A stretch of 64,000 bases of DNA from Bernardetiaceae bacterium (GCA_020832465.1 JAFIER010000046.1:1-64000); one strand, 5' to 3'. Counted from the stretch's first letter, positions 26,683-36,282 are shown. Program-made: numbers and translations. The notes: generated by a model from the letters alone, not told the origin.

Positions 26683-27639
26683 TTATCCTTGGGCGGCTGC
26701 ACGCCTAAGTCTATCATTGATAGCTATGCCTAAATCCCGTTCTGGAAGCAAATCAGCTACAATCATATCTGCATCAGATACATCTAACTCACGCATAGCA
26801 CTAAAAAGCCGCGCTGCTGCCTCTGCAAAATCTCCTCTTTCGGAAAGCACAATATTGATATAAGCAGATGCATAAAAATGCTCAAAGGATAATACAGCTA
26901 TTTTTTTGCCTTCATGAGAAGCTAAAAAAGAAGGAATATCACACAAAAAAAACGGAATTTTAGGTGAGTAATGACTTTTAAGCTGCCCAGGAACTTCTGG
27001 CCGTGAGCTTGAGTGAGACAAAACTTCTACTTTATCCGCGCCTAAAATACGCCTTAAATCTTCTATACGCACACCACCTTTGCGCAATACAATGGCTTTA
27101 TCGCCTACGATACGCACTATAGTCGATTCTATTCCAATACGAGAACACCCCCCATCTAAAATATAAGCTACTTGATCGCCCAATTGCGTGGCTACATGCG
27201 CTGCCGATGTAGGGCTAATATATCCAAAAGGATTTGCACTTGGCGCAGCCAGTGGAAAGTCCAAACTTTCAAGTAAATCCAGTGTGAGTGCATGATGGGG
27301 TATGCGTACAGCCACATCAGGAAGCCCGCTCGTTACTAAATCTGAAACGATAGGTTTCTTCGGAAGCACAAGTGTTAGCGCACCTGCCCAAAAATTTTCA
27401 GCAAGTAGATAAGCCGTATCAGATATTTCTGTTACAAAATCTTTGATTTGATGAAGTGATGCTGTATGCAAAATTAAAGGATCAAAAAAAGGGCGATTTT
27501 TGGCTTTAAAAATTGCTGCTACGGCTTCAGCATTATAGGCATTAGCGGCAAGCCCATAGACCGTTTCTGTAGGTATCGCTACGAGTTTGCCCTCACGTAA
27601 GTAGTCGGCAGCCAGTTTTGTATCCGTTCCTATTATCAT
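26683..27639 (-). CDS. Threonylcarbamoyl-AMP synthase (Sua5/TsaC type)
   Basis: This enzyme makes threonylcarbamoyl-AMP from threonine, bicarbonate and ATP for the t6A base at position 37 of ANN-decoding tRNAs. The 318-residue protein has the YrdC domain (KLVAIPTETVYGLAANAYN, KNRPFFDPLILH, LTLVLPKK, VAVRIPHH, APSANPFGYISPTSA) and a further C-terminal region starting near PGQLKSHYSPK, which marks it as the longer Sua5 form rather than short TsaC. It lies downstream of a tRNA-Ser gene on the same strand, but a terminator separates them. Confidence 0.94.
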   Translation of the reverse strand: MIIGTDTKLAADYLREGKLVAIPTETVYGLAANAYNAEAVAAIFKAKNRPFFDPLILHTASLHQIKDFVTEISDTAYLLAENFWAGALTLVLPKKPIVSDLVTSGLPDVAVRIPHHALTLDLLESLDFPLAAPSANPFGYISPTSAAHVATQLGDQVAYILDGGCSRIGIESTIVRIVGDKAIVLRKGGVRIEDLRRILGADKVEVLSHSSSRPEVPGQLKSHYSPKIPFFLCDIPSFLASHEGKKIAVLSFEHFYASAYINIVLSERGDFAEAAARLFSAMRELDVSDADMIVADLLPERDLGIAINDRLRRAAAQG

Positions 27640-27687
27640 ATTCCTATCATAAAAAATACACGACTTGATTGAGCACTAAATTATCAT

Positions 27688-27725
27688 AAAAAAAAGTCTT
27701 CACAACCTTAGGCTATGAAGACTTT
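27688..27725 (-). terminator. Terminator downstream of tRNA-Ser
   Basis: On the minus strand AAAGTCTTCA pairs with TGAAGACTTT across a 13-base loop and is followed by a T tract (complement of the A run at 27688-27692). Confidence 0.82.
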
Positions 27726-27734
27726 ATCTTATTG

Positions 27735-27819
27735 TAGAGGGTGAGGGATTCGAACCCCCGGTACCTCACGGTACAACGGTTTTCAAGACCGCCGCATTCG
27801 ACCACTCTGCCAACCCTCT
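27735..27819 (-). tRNA. tRNA-Ser (anticodon UGA)
   Basis: Read on the minus strand, acceptor arms AGAGGGT and ACCCTCT pair fully. The D arm (GCAGAGTGG), the anticodon loop CTTGAAA with UGA, a long variable arm (GTACC-GTGA-GGTAC) and the T arm with GGTTCGAATCC are all present. The long variable arm and anticodon identify serine. CCA is not encoded; the bases after the acceptor stem are ACA, giving an apparent A at the discriminator position rather than the usual G of bacterial serine tRNAs. Confidence 0.96.
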
Positions 27820-27965
27820 GTGGTACGATAAAGGAAACAAAATCGCTTTCCCTTAAATGCTGATGCAAAGGTATAGCTAAAAAATATATTTTGCAAATAT
27901 TTCTTTAATTTTTTTATTGCCTTAGGTATTTGAATCTGATAATCAAAGTTTTATTTGTGTTTTTT

Positions 27966-28745
27966 TTAGCTTTCGATGACCGTTACTGTCGGGCAGTGGT
28001 CTGAATGCTTGGCATCAGGGAGCATATAAGCCGCTTTGAGCTTATTGGCTAAGGGCTTTGCGATGGCTTGGTAGTCTATGCGCCAGCCTTTGTTATTGAG
28101 CCTTGCGGTTTTGGAGCGAAAAGTCCACCAAGTGTAGTGTGCGGGCAACTCGGGGTGCAGATACCTAAATGTATCGATAAAATTTTCGGTTTCAAAAAAC
28201 TCACTTAACCAAGCGCGCTCTTCGGGCAGGAAGCCTGAGTTTTTTTCATTGCGCTTAGGGGCGTGAATATCAATAGGGTGATGTGCAATGTTATAATCCC
28301 CACAAATAAGTAGTTTATCCTTTTGTGGAAGTGTGTTGATATAGGCTTGAAAATCATGCATCCATTGCATTTTAAACTCCTGCCGCTCCGTACCGCTCGT
28401 ACCCGAAGGCATATAGACATTCATAATGGATAGATTTTCAAAATCCATACGCAGGACTCGTCCCTCGCTATCCTCTCGCTCACTTCCAGCGTAGCCATAG
28501 GCTATCTGGGTGGGTTTTATTTTTGAAAAAATAGCCACGCCGCTGTATCCCTTTCTCGATGTGGCTGCCTGCCAGCCAATATGATGAAATCCTAAGGCTT
28601 CAAATGCTGTAAGTGGTACTTGTGTGGCTGTAGCTTTAACTTCTTGAAGGCAGAGCACATCGCAATCCTCGCCTTTAAGCCACGCCAAAAAATCTTTACC
28701 TAAAGCGGCACGAATGCCATTGATATTGTAAGAGATAATCTTCAT
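27966..28745 (-). CDS. xth: Exodeoxyribonuclease III / AP endonuclease
   Basis: The 259-residue enzyme cuts DNA at abasic sites and degrades 3' ends during base-excision repair. Metal and phosphate-binding motifs of the exonuclease III family are in order: MKIISYNINGIRAAL at the start, DVLCLQEVKA with the catalytic glutamate, GYSGVAIFSK, LLICGDYNIAH with the D-x-N pair, and the closing HSDHCPTVTVI with the catalytic histidine. ATG at 28745 starts on the first conserved strand; an in-frame TTG at 28775 is less likely. It is preceded on the same strand by the TM protein at 28864, separated by a family A fragment. Confidence 0.95.
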   Translation of the reverse strand: MKIISYNINGIRAALGKDFLAWLKGEDCDVLCLQEVKATATQVPLTAFEALGFHHIGWQAATSRKGYSGVAIFSKIKPTQIAYGYAGSEREDSEGRVLRMDFENLSIMNVYMPSGTSGTERQEFKMQWMHDFQAYINTLPQKDKLLICGDYNIAHHPIDIHAPKRNEKNSGFLPEERAWLSEFFETENFIDTFRYLHPELPAHYTWWTFRSKTARLNNKGWRIDYQAIAKPLANKLKAAYMLPDAKHSDHCPTVTVIES

Positions 28746-28800
28746 TTGTTGTGTAAAATAGAAGGTAATTGCCAAAATGAATAAATGATTTTATGGCAAG

Positions 28801-28860
28801 TCAGAAATAATATTTCTCAAAGAATATGTTAGCTCTAAGGCTTTTTTGCATATAGCCTAC
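28801..28860. repeat. Family A fragment (A6)
   Basis: AGTCAGAAATAATATTTCTC and the following partial mate resemble family A hairpin 1, with a degenerate second half. Ends are not recognisable. Confidence 0.4.
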
Positions 28861-28863
28861 TTT

Positions 28864-29625
28864 TTATGAATCTGCACCTGCTTCATGCGTATAAAGTCCG
28901 TTGGCGTAGGGCGCAAATTTTTTGCGTATTTTTAAGTATTGCTTAGCCTTAGATTTTTTGCCTATTTTATGCCAAGCGTGTTGCACTGCCCAAAATAAAA
29001 AAGCGCGTTCTTGTGGGCGCAGTTCTGGATTTTGCTCGGCTATTTGTGTGAGGCTTTTAATATTTTTTTTCTCGGGTTTGTCTTCAGATAGCATCTGACT
29101 GACTTGAAAAAGTCTTTCGTGGAGGTCTCTAAAATCAGTAAAATTATCATCAGCAAGAGCGAGGTAGCGAGATTTTTCTGCCATTTTAGCTGCTTGTTCC
29201 CACTCTTGATCTATGTAATTGAGCATAGCAAGAGCGGCGTATTCTAAGGCTTGAATACCGGGAGATTGGTTCTGCCAGCCACCGTATTTAATAGCTTTTA
29301 GCGACTCTTCTTTATGATTATACAGCGCATAATTGACGGCTTCTAAGAAGTTTGCCGTAGCTTTTTCGCCTGCGTCATTCATATTGGCTTGTGCTATAGT
29401 TTGCTCATTGAGTGCAACAACATCTGGATTATCAAAACGTTGATAAGGCTTTTTTTTGAAAAGTGAGAAAAAGGCAAGGAGCAGTTTGTATATCAAAAAA
29501 AAGAAAAGAAGTACCAAAAGCAAAACAGATACTGCCGCAAGAATACGTAGGTATAAAGGCATATCATCAAGTACGATGCGTGCCTCTTCGGAAGTCCAAG
29601 ATGCTAACCAATCATTTAATTTCAT
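28864..29625 (-). CDS. Hypothetical membrane-anchored protein with helical repeat-like region
   Basis: The 253-residue protein has one strong TM helix (about residues 28-50, LAAVSVLLLVLLFFFLIY) and a basic juxtamembrane segment (FKKKPYQRF). The rest is alpha-helical with pairs such as ATANFLEAVNYALYNH and ALEYAALAMLNYIDQEWEQAA that look like TPR-type helices, without a family I can name. The layout of a short N-terminal anchor plus a cytoplasmic helical domain suggests a scaffold role; this is inference. It follows the FMN reductase gene by 31 bases, so the two are probably co-transcribed. Confidence 0.68.
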   Translation of the reverse strand: MKLNDWLASWTSEEARIVLDDMPLYLRILAAVSVLLLVLLFFFLIYKLLLAFFSLFKKKPYQRFDNPDVVALNEQTIAQANMNDAGEKATANFLEAVNYALYNHKEESLKAIKYGGWQNQSPGIQALEYAALAMLNYIDQEWEQAAKMAEKSRYLALADDNFTDFRDLHERLFQVSQMLSEDKPEKKNIKSLTQIAEQNPELRPQERAFLFWAVQHAWHKIGKKSKAKQYLKIRKKFAPYANGLYTHEAGADS

Positions 29626-29656
29626 AATATCGGGGGTCTGTTGAATACGGATTTAT

Positions 29657-30211
29657 TCAACTAATTTGCACATCTTTATTTGTAGATGCAAATTCTACGA
29701 GCATTTTTATCTGTTCGTTTATAACTGTATTTAAAAAAACATCTTGTATTTGCCCCTCGAGAAAATGTTTTTGGATTTGAGGAAGCCTTACTTTAAGAGG
29801 TAGCACCATCGCACCTAAGTAATGCAAAATATCTGTCAGGTGGCTCAATGCCAGCAAACCGCCCTGGGGACCGGCCGAAAGCCCAACAAGCGCAACGGGC
29901 TTGAGTTTAAAATCGCTTGGGTAAGGCAAACCGTCAATAAAAGCCTTGAGCACACCTGGAAAGGAGTTATTATACTCAGCCACGATAAATATATATTTAT
30001 CCGCACGCTGAATTTTTTCTACAAATGTATTGAATATATCATTTTTTCCGTTGTTTTCATATAATGCCGAGACTATAAAATCTGGCGGTAGCTCATCTAA
30101 ATCGAGAAGTATAACTTGCTCGCCCATAGCCTCAAGTGCTTTTTGATAAAGTAGCGCAATTTGATAAGAGTAGGCTTGCTTGCGATTTGTACCTGAAATA
30201 ATAGCAATCAT
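29657..30211 (-). CDS. NADPH-dependent FMN reductase-family flavoprotein
   Basis: The 184-residue protein has the flavodoxin-like fold of the SsuE/ChrR/ArsH-type NAD(P)H-dependent oxidoreductases. IISGTNRKQAYSYQIALLY at the N-terminus forms the FMN phosphate loop, VAEYNNSFPGVLKAFIDGLP holds the conserved Y-N segment that contacts the flavin, and KPVALVGLSAGPQGGLLAL follows. Such enzymes reduce quinones, chromate, azo dyes or free FMN; the substrate is not predictable. It is the first gene of a short minus-strand unit with the membrane protein at 28864. Confidence 0.88.
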   Translation of the reverse strand: MIAIISGTNRKQAYSYQIALLYQKALEAMGEQVILLDLDELPPDFIVSALYENNGKNDIFNTFVEKIQRADKYIFIVAEYNNSFPGVLKAFIDGLPYPSDFKLKPVALVGLSAGPQGGLLALSHLTDILHYLGAMVLPLKVRLPQIQKHFLEGQIQDVFLNTVINEQIKMLVEFASTNKDVQIS

Positions 30212-30243
30212 AATAAATTCTAAAAAAGTTGCTTTTTTGTCGT

Positions 30244-30251
30244 TAATTTTG
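30244..30251 (+). promoter_or_regulatory. Candidate -7 box (TAATTTTG) upstream of ppk
   Basis: TAATTTTG fits TAnnTTTG in the divergent spacer 30212-30548, about 300 bases from the ppk start. No other regulatory element, hairpin or gene is apparent in this spacer. Confidence 0.3.
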
Positions 30252-30548
30252 TAATTTGTAGAGTTACATACTTAGTTCAAAACTCAAAAGCCTCGCGCTT
30301 GTTTAAATAATTTAAATTTAGCCCAAAATTCATATACTAAAATGCGTTTTTGCTAAAAATATGAGTTGCTTTGTGTGTATTTTATTCAAACAAAGAATGC
30401 AATAGCTATGCTTAAGGGTTTGTACAAAGCTTGTTTGCAAAGCGCAGTTTGTATATTGCGCTGGCAGTTTGCCCGTATTCAATATCGCTGTGCGGTTAGC
30501 TATCCATTACAATATCAAAATTATCTATCTCTAAAAGTTCGTAGTAGC

Positions 30549-32726
30549 ATGATGTCAGACGATAAAATTCAATCTTTAATAGACGAGAGCCCTTATTTTA
30601 GTCGTGATTTGAGTTGGTTAGAATTTAATTATAGAGTGCTTGACCAAGCCAAATCGGGTGAGCGTAGCCTTACCGAAAAGCTCAAATTTATGGCAATTAC
30701 GGCAGCTAATCTCGATGAGTTTTTTATGATTAGGGTTGGAAGTTTGTATAACTACTTAGATTATGGAAAAAAACGTCTGGACTATTCAGGTTTGCGCGCA
30801 TTGCCACTAAAAAATAAAATTTATCAACGCACAAAAGAGTTTGTCCGCGAGCAGTATCGCTATTTTTATGACGAGCTTGAGCCACAGTTTGCTTCCCAAA
30901 ATTTTCGCATCACGCGCTCCTTAGAAGAGCTCTCGGGCGTTGAGCAACTTTTGGTGTATGATTATTTTGAGCGTACCGTATTTCCGATGCTTACACCTAT
31001 GGTTTATGACAACTACCATAGTTTTCCGTTGCTTGTCAATAAATTTTTGATATTTGGTGTCGTTACGCAAGACGAGCAGTCAGATACGCATAGCAATAAA
31101 ATATCTTTTGTGCAGATACCGCAAAATCTACCTCGTTTTTTTGAAATAGAATCAGAGGATATACTCATATTTGTACCTATTGAGCAGATTATTCGTGCGC
31201 ATATCAGTAAGCTATTTCGCAATATCAAGATCGTGTCGGTAACGCTCTTTCGCATCACACGCAATGGCGATTTTACACTTGATGAGAGCGAAGATATGGA
31301 CGTAGATTTTTTGCAAGAAGTGAAGCAAAAACTTAAATCACGCAAAACAGGCAGGGTCGTGCGCCTCGAGACAGAAACTAATATCTCCCGATGGATGCTC
31401 AAGCTACTCAAAAAACGCTGGCGCATTGATGACGATAATATATTTAAGATTCCTCATTTTATAGACCTCACCGGGCTTTGGCAAATTGTAAAACACAAGA
31501 GTTTGCAACATCTAAGTCCAAAATCGCCCTCAACCGTCGTGCCTTTGGCTTGTAGAGATAATGATACGAGTGATATTATGGAAAAACTCCGACAAAGAGA
31601 TATTTTCCTACATCACCCCTACAACAGCGTCGAACCACTGATGGATTTATTAGAAAAAGCTGCCGAAGCACCTGATGTATTGGCTATTAAAATGACAATC
31701 TACCGATTGGCTGAGGACTCTCGTGTAACTAAAGCCCTGCTGCGCGCCGCTGAAAAAGGCAAACACATTTCAGTCCTTTTTGAAGTCAAAGCCCGATTTG
31801 ATGAAGAGAATAACATCAAAGAAGCTAAAAGGCTACAAGAGGCAGGTTGCTTTGTTATCTTTGGCGTAAGCAACCTCAAAACCCATACAAAAATGATGTT
31901 GATTGTACGAAAAGTGGAAGACGAAATCGTTAGATACGTACACATGGGAACGGGCAACTACAACGAAGATACAGCCAAACTCTACACAGATGTCGGTATG
32001 CTTACTACTAATGAAATGTATGGAAGAGATGTATCAGAGTTTTTTAATGCCATAACAGGGCATTCAGTGCCTACTAAATACGAACAAATCCTGACCGCAC
32101 CGCACTATATGCGAGATGCACTCATTGCACTCATACAAAAAGAAATTGAAAGGGCGCAAATAGGTGATTTTGCGGCGGTTGTCATCAAAGTAAACTCTTT
32201 GCAAGATAGTGATTTGATAGATGCACTTTATGAAGCCTCCCAAGCAGGCGTAAAAGTTAAGCTCATCGTGCGTGGAATTTGTTGCATTCGACCACAGAGA
32301 AAGGGTTTGAGCGAAAATATTGAGGTTATCTCGCTCGTAGGCGATTATTTGGAGCATTCGCGTTTCTTTTATTTTCATAACGGTGGTGATGCTGTTATCT
32401 ATAGTGGTAGTGCTGATGCTATGGTACGAAGCTTCGACCGACGCATAGAATCTCTTTTCAAAATCAATGACCCCCTTTGCAAACAAGAAGCTATCAATAT
32501 TTTGGCTTACAATTTGCGTGATAATGTCAATGCTTACCGACTCGACGAAGACGGTAGTTATATCCCTAAAACACCAAAAGAAGGAGAAGAACCTTTTAGT
32601 GTACACAAAAAATTTTATGATATAACTATTAACGAGGTCATGAACGCACGCCTTTTTGAAACAGAAGAAGAGACTGAAAAAAAAGTAGATACAAAACCTG
32701 AAATAGCGATGCGTATTGAAGGCTAA
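30549..32726 (+). CDS. ppk: Polyphosphate kinase 1
   Basis: Ppk polymerises ATP gamma-phosphate into polyphosphate. From ATG 30549 the protein has 726 residues, matching the usual 690-730. The N-domain opens with YFSRDLSWLEFNYRVL and TAANLDEFFMIRVGSLY, then LTPMVYDNYHSFPLL. The catalytic domain contains PYNSVEPLMDLLEKAA, the autophosphorylated histidine in SNLKTHTKMMLIVRK and HMGTGNYNEDTAKLYTDVG. A further in-frame extension to 30366 is rejected, since it adds 61 unconserved residues. The C-terminal 30 residues are a charged tail. A family A-type hairpin follows and could act as the terminator. Confidence 0.96.
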   Translation: MMSDDKIQSLIDESPYFSRDLSWLEFNYRVLDQAKSGERSLTEKLKFMAITAANLDEFFMIRVGSLYNYLDYGKKRLDYSGLRALPLKNKIYQRTKEFVREQYRYFYDELEPQFASQNFRITRSLEELSGVEQLLVYDYFERTVFPMLTPMVYDNYHSFPLLVNKFLIFGVVTQDEQSDTHSNKISFVQIPQNLPRFFEIESEDILIFVPIEQIIRAHISKLFRNIKIVSVTLFRITRNGDFTLDESEDMDVDFLQEVKQKLKSRKTGRVVRLETETNISRWMLKLLKKRWRIDDDNIFKIPHFIDLTGLWQIVKHKSLQHLSPKSPSTVVPLACRDNDTSDIMEKLRQRDIFLHHPYNSVEPLMDLLEKAAEAPDVLAIKMTIYRLAEDSRVTKALLRAAEKGKHISVLFEVKARFDEENNIKEAKRLQEAGCFVIFGVSNLKTHTKMMLIVRKVEDEIVRYVHMGTGNYNEDTAKLYTDVGMLTTNEMYGRDVSEFFNAITGHSVPTKYEQILTAPHYMRDALIALIQKEIERAQIGDFAAVVIKVNSLQDSDLIDALYEASQAGVKVKLIVRGICCIRPQRKGLSENIEVISLVGDYLEHSRFFYFHNGGDAVIYSGSADAMVRSFDRRIESLFKINDPLCKQEAINILAYNLRDNVNAYRLDEDGSYIPKTPKEGEEPFSVHKKFYDITINEVMNARLFETEEETEKKVDTKPEIAMRIEG

Positions 32727-32746
32727 GCTATAAGATTGTAAAACAA

Positions 32747-32787
32747 TTAGAAATAACTTGTCGCTACGCGAAATGTTATTTCTAATC
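32747..32787 (+). repeat. Family A type hairpin after ppk (A7)
   Basis: ATTAGAAATAAC and GTTATTTCTAAT form the outer arms, with TCGC/GCGA inside. It is the family A hairpin 1 with a different centre and may fold at the end of the ppk transcript. Confidence 0.5.
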
Positions 32788-32826
32788 GTTCTCTTATTTT
32801 ATCACCCTAATATTCCCTATTGCCTT

Positions 32827-34764
32827 ATGATAAAGTCAATAATATGCTCAATTGCACTTATTTTGTGCTGTCTAAATTATGATGCCTATGCCCAAGGCAC
32901 AAATTCTAATCGTGCTGAAAGGCTCTATAAAAGTGGCGTAGAAAATCTCAAAGCACGAAATTTTACAGAAGGAATTGCGCTATTAGAAAAAGCAATTGCC
33001 GCCGACCCCAACTATTTTGAGGCGCACTACTCCTTAGCTATCAACTATGCAATGTTGAGAAAATCCGAAAAAGCAATCATGCACTACCGAGAAGCCGCAC
33101 GCATCGTACCTAACTCAGAAGACTATAAAATGCTATACATCAGATTAGCTGAAATAGAATTTAGAGACGGAAACTACGATCAAGCACAAACTCTTTTTAC
33201 TACTTTCGCCTCATTTAAAGCGCAAAACGAACAAGAAGAAAACTTTCTAACCGCTGCTAAATTTGGCATCGAGCGATGTAAGTTTGCAAAAAATGCGCTT
33301 AAAAATCCTGTGCCTTTTGAGCCAAAGCCTATGAGCGATGTGCTTAATTTTAAAGATTTTCAATATTTTGCCGTACTGACGGCTGATGAAGAGTATATCT
33401 ACTTTACAGCCACAGACGGACACGCCAGAGGCCAAGACGAAGACATATTTGTAAGTAAGCAAATAAATGGAAAATGGACAGCACCAAGAGCGATAACAGA
33501 GCTAAATACACGCCAAAATGAAGGAACTTGTACTATCTCCGCCGACGGACGAACCATGATTTTTACTATTTGTAATGGATCGCCTGATAGACCCGTTATA
33601 GGCAGATGCGACCTATTTATTAGCTATAAAAAAGGCGAAATATGGAGCAAACCCCAAAATATGGGAAGTGCAGTCAATAGCAAACACTGGGATACGCAAG
33701 CCTCCCTCTCCGCTGATGGAAATACCATTTATTTCGCCTCCGACAGACCTGGCGGATTGGGGGGAGTAGATATTTGGTATAGCACAAGGGACGAACAAGG
33801 CGAATGGGGAATAGCTCAAAACGTAGGTGCACCTATAAATACACCCGGAGATGAAATGGGCGCATTCATACACGTAAACGGAAGAAGCCTATACTTCTCC
33901 TCCGACGGACACTTGGGTATGGGCAACTTAGACCTCTTTAAAGCCGAAAAAGATGATAATGGCGTATGGGGGCAACCCAAAAATTTAGGATACCCTATCA
34001 ACACTAACGAAAACCAAGTAGGACTTTTCGTAACTTCTGATGGAAAAACAGCAATTTATGCTAACGAAGAAGTAAAAAATGGCGAAATATTATCGAGCAA
34101 ACTTTATACCTTCGAACTACCCGAAGAGGTGCGTGCGCAAGTAGCAAGTGCTTATATCAAAGGTACGGTATATGATGCCAAAACAAAAAAGAAACTCGCT
34201 GCCCATATCAAACTTTATAACCTCGAAAATAAGCAACTTGAATCATCGGTGCGTTCAGACGAAATCAACGGGCAGTATCTTTTTACCCTTAATGAAGGCG
34301 GTGAGTATGCCCTTAATGTAAATGCAAGTGGATACCTGCCAGATAGTAAGGATTTTAATATGAACGAAAATAAAGAAAATCAATCCCTCACTATCGATAT
34401 CTATTTGCAACCCATAGAAAAAGGCTCGAGCATGACCCTGCGCAATATATTCTTCGATACCGATAAAGCTGATTTAAAAGAAAAATCTAAAGTTGAACTC
34501 GATATTTTAGCAAACTTTCTCAAAGATAATCCCAAAATTAAGGTAGAAGTTGCAGGGCATACGGATAACGTCGGAGCGGCTGCTTATAATCAAAATCTAT
34601 CTGAAAGGCGTGCGCAATCTGTTGTAAATTATTTAGTAGAGAAGCAAATCCCAGAAACACAGCTCATTGCCAAAGGTTATGGACAAAGCAAGCCCGCAGT
34701 AGCTAACGACTCTGACGAAAATCGTAAAAAAAATAGACGAATAGAACTCAAAATTTTGGAATAA
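32827..34764 (+). CDS. PorE-like protein: TPR, PD40 beta-propeller, regulatory-like domain, OmpA
   Basis: The 646-residue protein has a signal peptide (to YAQG, about residue 21), TPR helices (about 25-155, with YFEAHYSLAINYAMLRKSEK), a PD40/WD40-like propeller (about 170-430, repeats such as ISADGRTMIFTICNG, LSADGNTIYFASDRPGG and LYFSSDGHLGMGNLDLF), a carboxypeptidase-regulatory-like domain (about 440-530, IKGTVYDAKTKKKL) and a C-terminal OmpA peptidoglycan-binding domain (EVAGHTDNVGAAAYNQNLSERRAQSVVNYL). This order is that of PorE, which anchors the type IX secretion system to the wall. Other Bacteroidetes proteins share the layout, so T9SS membership is likely but not certain. ATG at 32827 gives the signal peptide. 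Confidence 0.88.
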   Translation: MIKSIICSIALILCCLNYDAYAQGTNSNRAERLYKSGVENLKARNFTEGIALLEKAIAADPNYFEAHYSLAINYAMLRKSEKAIMHYREAARIVPNSEDYKMLYIRLAEIEFRDGNYDQAQTLFTTFASFKAQNEQEENFLTAAKFGIERCKFAKNALKNPVPFEPKPMSDVLNFKDFQYFAVLTADEEYIYFTATDGHARGQDEDIFVSKQINGKWTAPRAITELNTRQNEGTCTISADGRTMIFTICNGSPDRPVIGRCDLFISYKKGEIWSKPQNMGSAVNSKHWDTQASLSADGNTIYFASDRPGGLGGVDIWYSTRDEQGEWGIAQNVGAPINTPGDEMGAFIHVNGRSLYFSSDGHLGMGNLDLFKAEKDDNGVWGQPKNLGYPINTNENQVGLFVTSDGKTAIYANEEVKNGEILSSKLYTFELPEEVRAQVASAYIKGTVYDAKTKKKLAAHIKLYNLENKQLESSVRSDEINGQYLFTLNEGGEYALNVNASGYLPDSKDFNMNENKENQSLTIDIYLQPIEKGSSMTLRNIFFDTDKADLKEKSKVELDILANFLKDNPKIKVEVAGHTDNVGAAAYNQNLSERRAQSVVNYLVEKQIPETQLIAKGYGQSKPAVANDSDENRKKNRRIELKILE

Positions 34765-34811
34765 TAAAGTGCCAGAGACTTACTTCTGCGGCACAAACAA
34801 CGGCAAGGTTT

Positions 34812-34853
34812 AGCCCTAACAGTCCTCGGAGAAATGTTAGGGCTATTTTTTTT
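34812..34853 (+). terminator. Terminator of the PorE-like gene
   Basis: AGCCCTAACA pairs with TGTTAGGGCT over a 13-base loop, followed by a run of eight T. Confidence 0.88.
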
Positions 34854-34933
34854 GCAAAGTGTGCGCTTTATTTATCATTTGTAAAAAGATATTTGTTTCA
34901 AAAGTACGACCTTTGTTGTCATAACAAAACAAT

Positions 34934-36136
34934 ATGAAACAAATACAACTTGGATTGAAAGAAAACTGGAAGCAATTCACGCTTTTAGTTATTGTAAATG
35001 CTTTTGTAGGCGGTATGGTGGGCATAGAGCGCACGATTTTTCCTCAATTTGCGGAGCTCGAGTTTGGGGTAGCCTCCAAAACGGCTATTTTATCTTTTAT
35101 TACAGCTTTTGGTTTTGCTAAGGCATTGGCTAATTACTACACCGGTAGGCTTGCTAATCAATTTGGACGCAAAAACTTACTATTATTTGGCTGGATTCTC
35201 GCTATACCCGTGCCTTTTATTTTGATTTATGCAACACATTGGAATTGGGTTATTTTTGCAAATGTACTTTTAGGAATAAGTCAAGGGCTGACTTGGAGCA
35301 GTACTGTTGTCATGAAAATCGACCTTGTAGGCGAGAAGGATAGGGGCTTTGCTATGGGGTTGAACGAGTTTGCAGGCTATTTTGCCGTAGGCGTATTAGC
35401 GTTTCTAACAGGTTATATAGCAAGTAATTATGGCGTTACGCCTTATCCATTTTATCTTGGAATTTTTATATCTATTGTGGGCTTTGTGCTGACGCTTTTA
35501 TGGGTTAAAGATACACGGGTTTTTGTGCAAAAAGAAAGTACTTCGGATAAAAAAGCACCATTAAAAAACGTATTTTGGCAAACTACTTTCAAAGACAAAA
35601 CCTTAAGTGCTGTAACGCAGGCGGGTTTGATTAACAATCTCAATGATGGTATGATATGGGGATTGCTGCCTATAGTGCTTTTGGCATTAAGCTACAGCAA
35701 TAAGGATATAGGTATTATCACGGCTATTTATCCAACGATTTGGGGTATTGGGCAACTTTTTACAGGAAAAATGTCAGACCATTACTCCAAAAAAGCGATG
35801 CTATTTTGGGGCATGCTATTGCAAGGCATAGCCATATTATTTATTCCGTATAGCAGTAATTTTTATGTATTAGCTTCATTATCAGCAATTTTAGGATTAG
35901 GCACGGCATTAGTGTATCCTACATTTCTCGCTACGATTGCGCAGGCGACAAGCCCACAGCAACGTGCAGAGAGCATCGGTACTTTTCGCCTTTGGCGAGA
36001 TTTGGGATATGCTTTTGGTGCAATCTTATCGGGGATTGTTGCTGATGCTTTTGGTATCGAGTATGCTATTTTTATGATTGGCGCGCTTACAGTAGTTTCT
36101 GCACTGATTATTCAAATGCGCATGCCTAAGCAGTAA
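34934..36136 (+). CDS. Major facilitator superfamily transporter
   Basis: The 400-residue protein has about 12 hydrophobic segments and the MFS loop 2-3 signature YTGRLANQFGRKNLLLFGW near residue 72. Later segments include GLTWSSTVVMKIDLVG, FTGKMSDHYSKKAMLFWGM and LWRDLGYAFGAILSGIVADAFG. No substrate can be assigned. It stands alone between the PorE-like gene, which ends in a strong terminator, and the convergent TolC-like gene. ATG at 34934 precedes a short amphipathic lead and the first helix. Confidence 0.88.
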   Translation: MKQIQLGLKENWKQFTLLVIVNAFVGGMVGIERTIFPQFAELEFGVASKTAILSFITAFGFAKALANYYTGRLANQFGRKNLLLFGWILAIPVPFILIYATHWNWVIFANVLLGISQGLTWSSTVVMKIDLVGEKDRGFAMGLNEFAGYFAVGVLAFLTGYIASNYGVTPYPFYLGIFISIVGFVLTLLWVKDTRVFVQKESTSDKKAPLKNVFWQTTFKDKTLSAVTQAGLINNLNDGMIWGLLPIVLLALSYSNKDIGIITAIYPTIWGIGQLFTGKMSDHYSKKAMLFWGMLLQGIAILFIPYSSNFYVLASLSAILGLGTALVYPTFLATIAQATSPQQRAESIGTFRLWRDLGYAFGAILSGIVADAFGIEYAIFMIGALTVVSALIIQMRMPKQ

Positions 36137-36146
36137 ATACAAAGGC

Positions 36147-36282
36147 TGTGTACACCTAGCGGTCAAGTTGGAAAAACAGCAACAGTAGCCCTACACACAC
36201 TAACAGGTCTGCCAGAACTGTTAGTGCTAAAATTCAGCCATAGACAGCTACTATCACCGTGTTTGCTGTCCCCATCAAATAC
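36147..36282 (+). repeat. Family D/C composite repeat (D3)
   Basis: GTGTACACCTAGCGGTCAAG, an AACAGTTCT-type hairpin (CTAACAGGTCTGCCAGAACT and following TGTTAG) and CACCGTGTTTGCTGTCCCC. The last part matches D2 and, on the other strand, D4 at 39171-39198. It lies between two converging genes. Confidence 0.55.

Noticed and set aside
30366-30548. 61-residue N-terminal extension of ppk
   Set aside because: Not similar to the family; ATG at 30549 gives the usual length.
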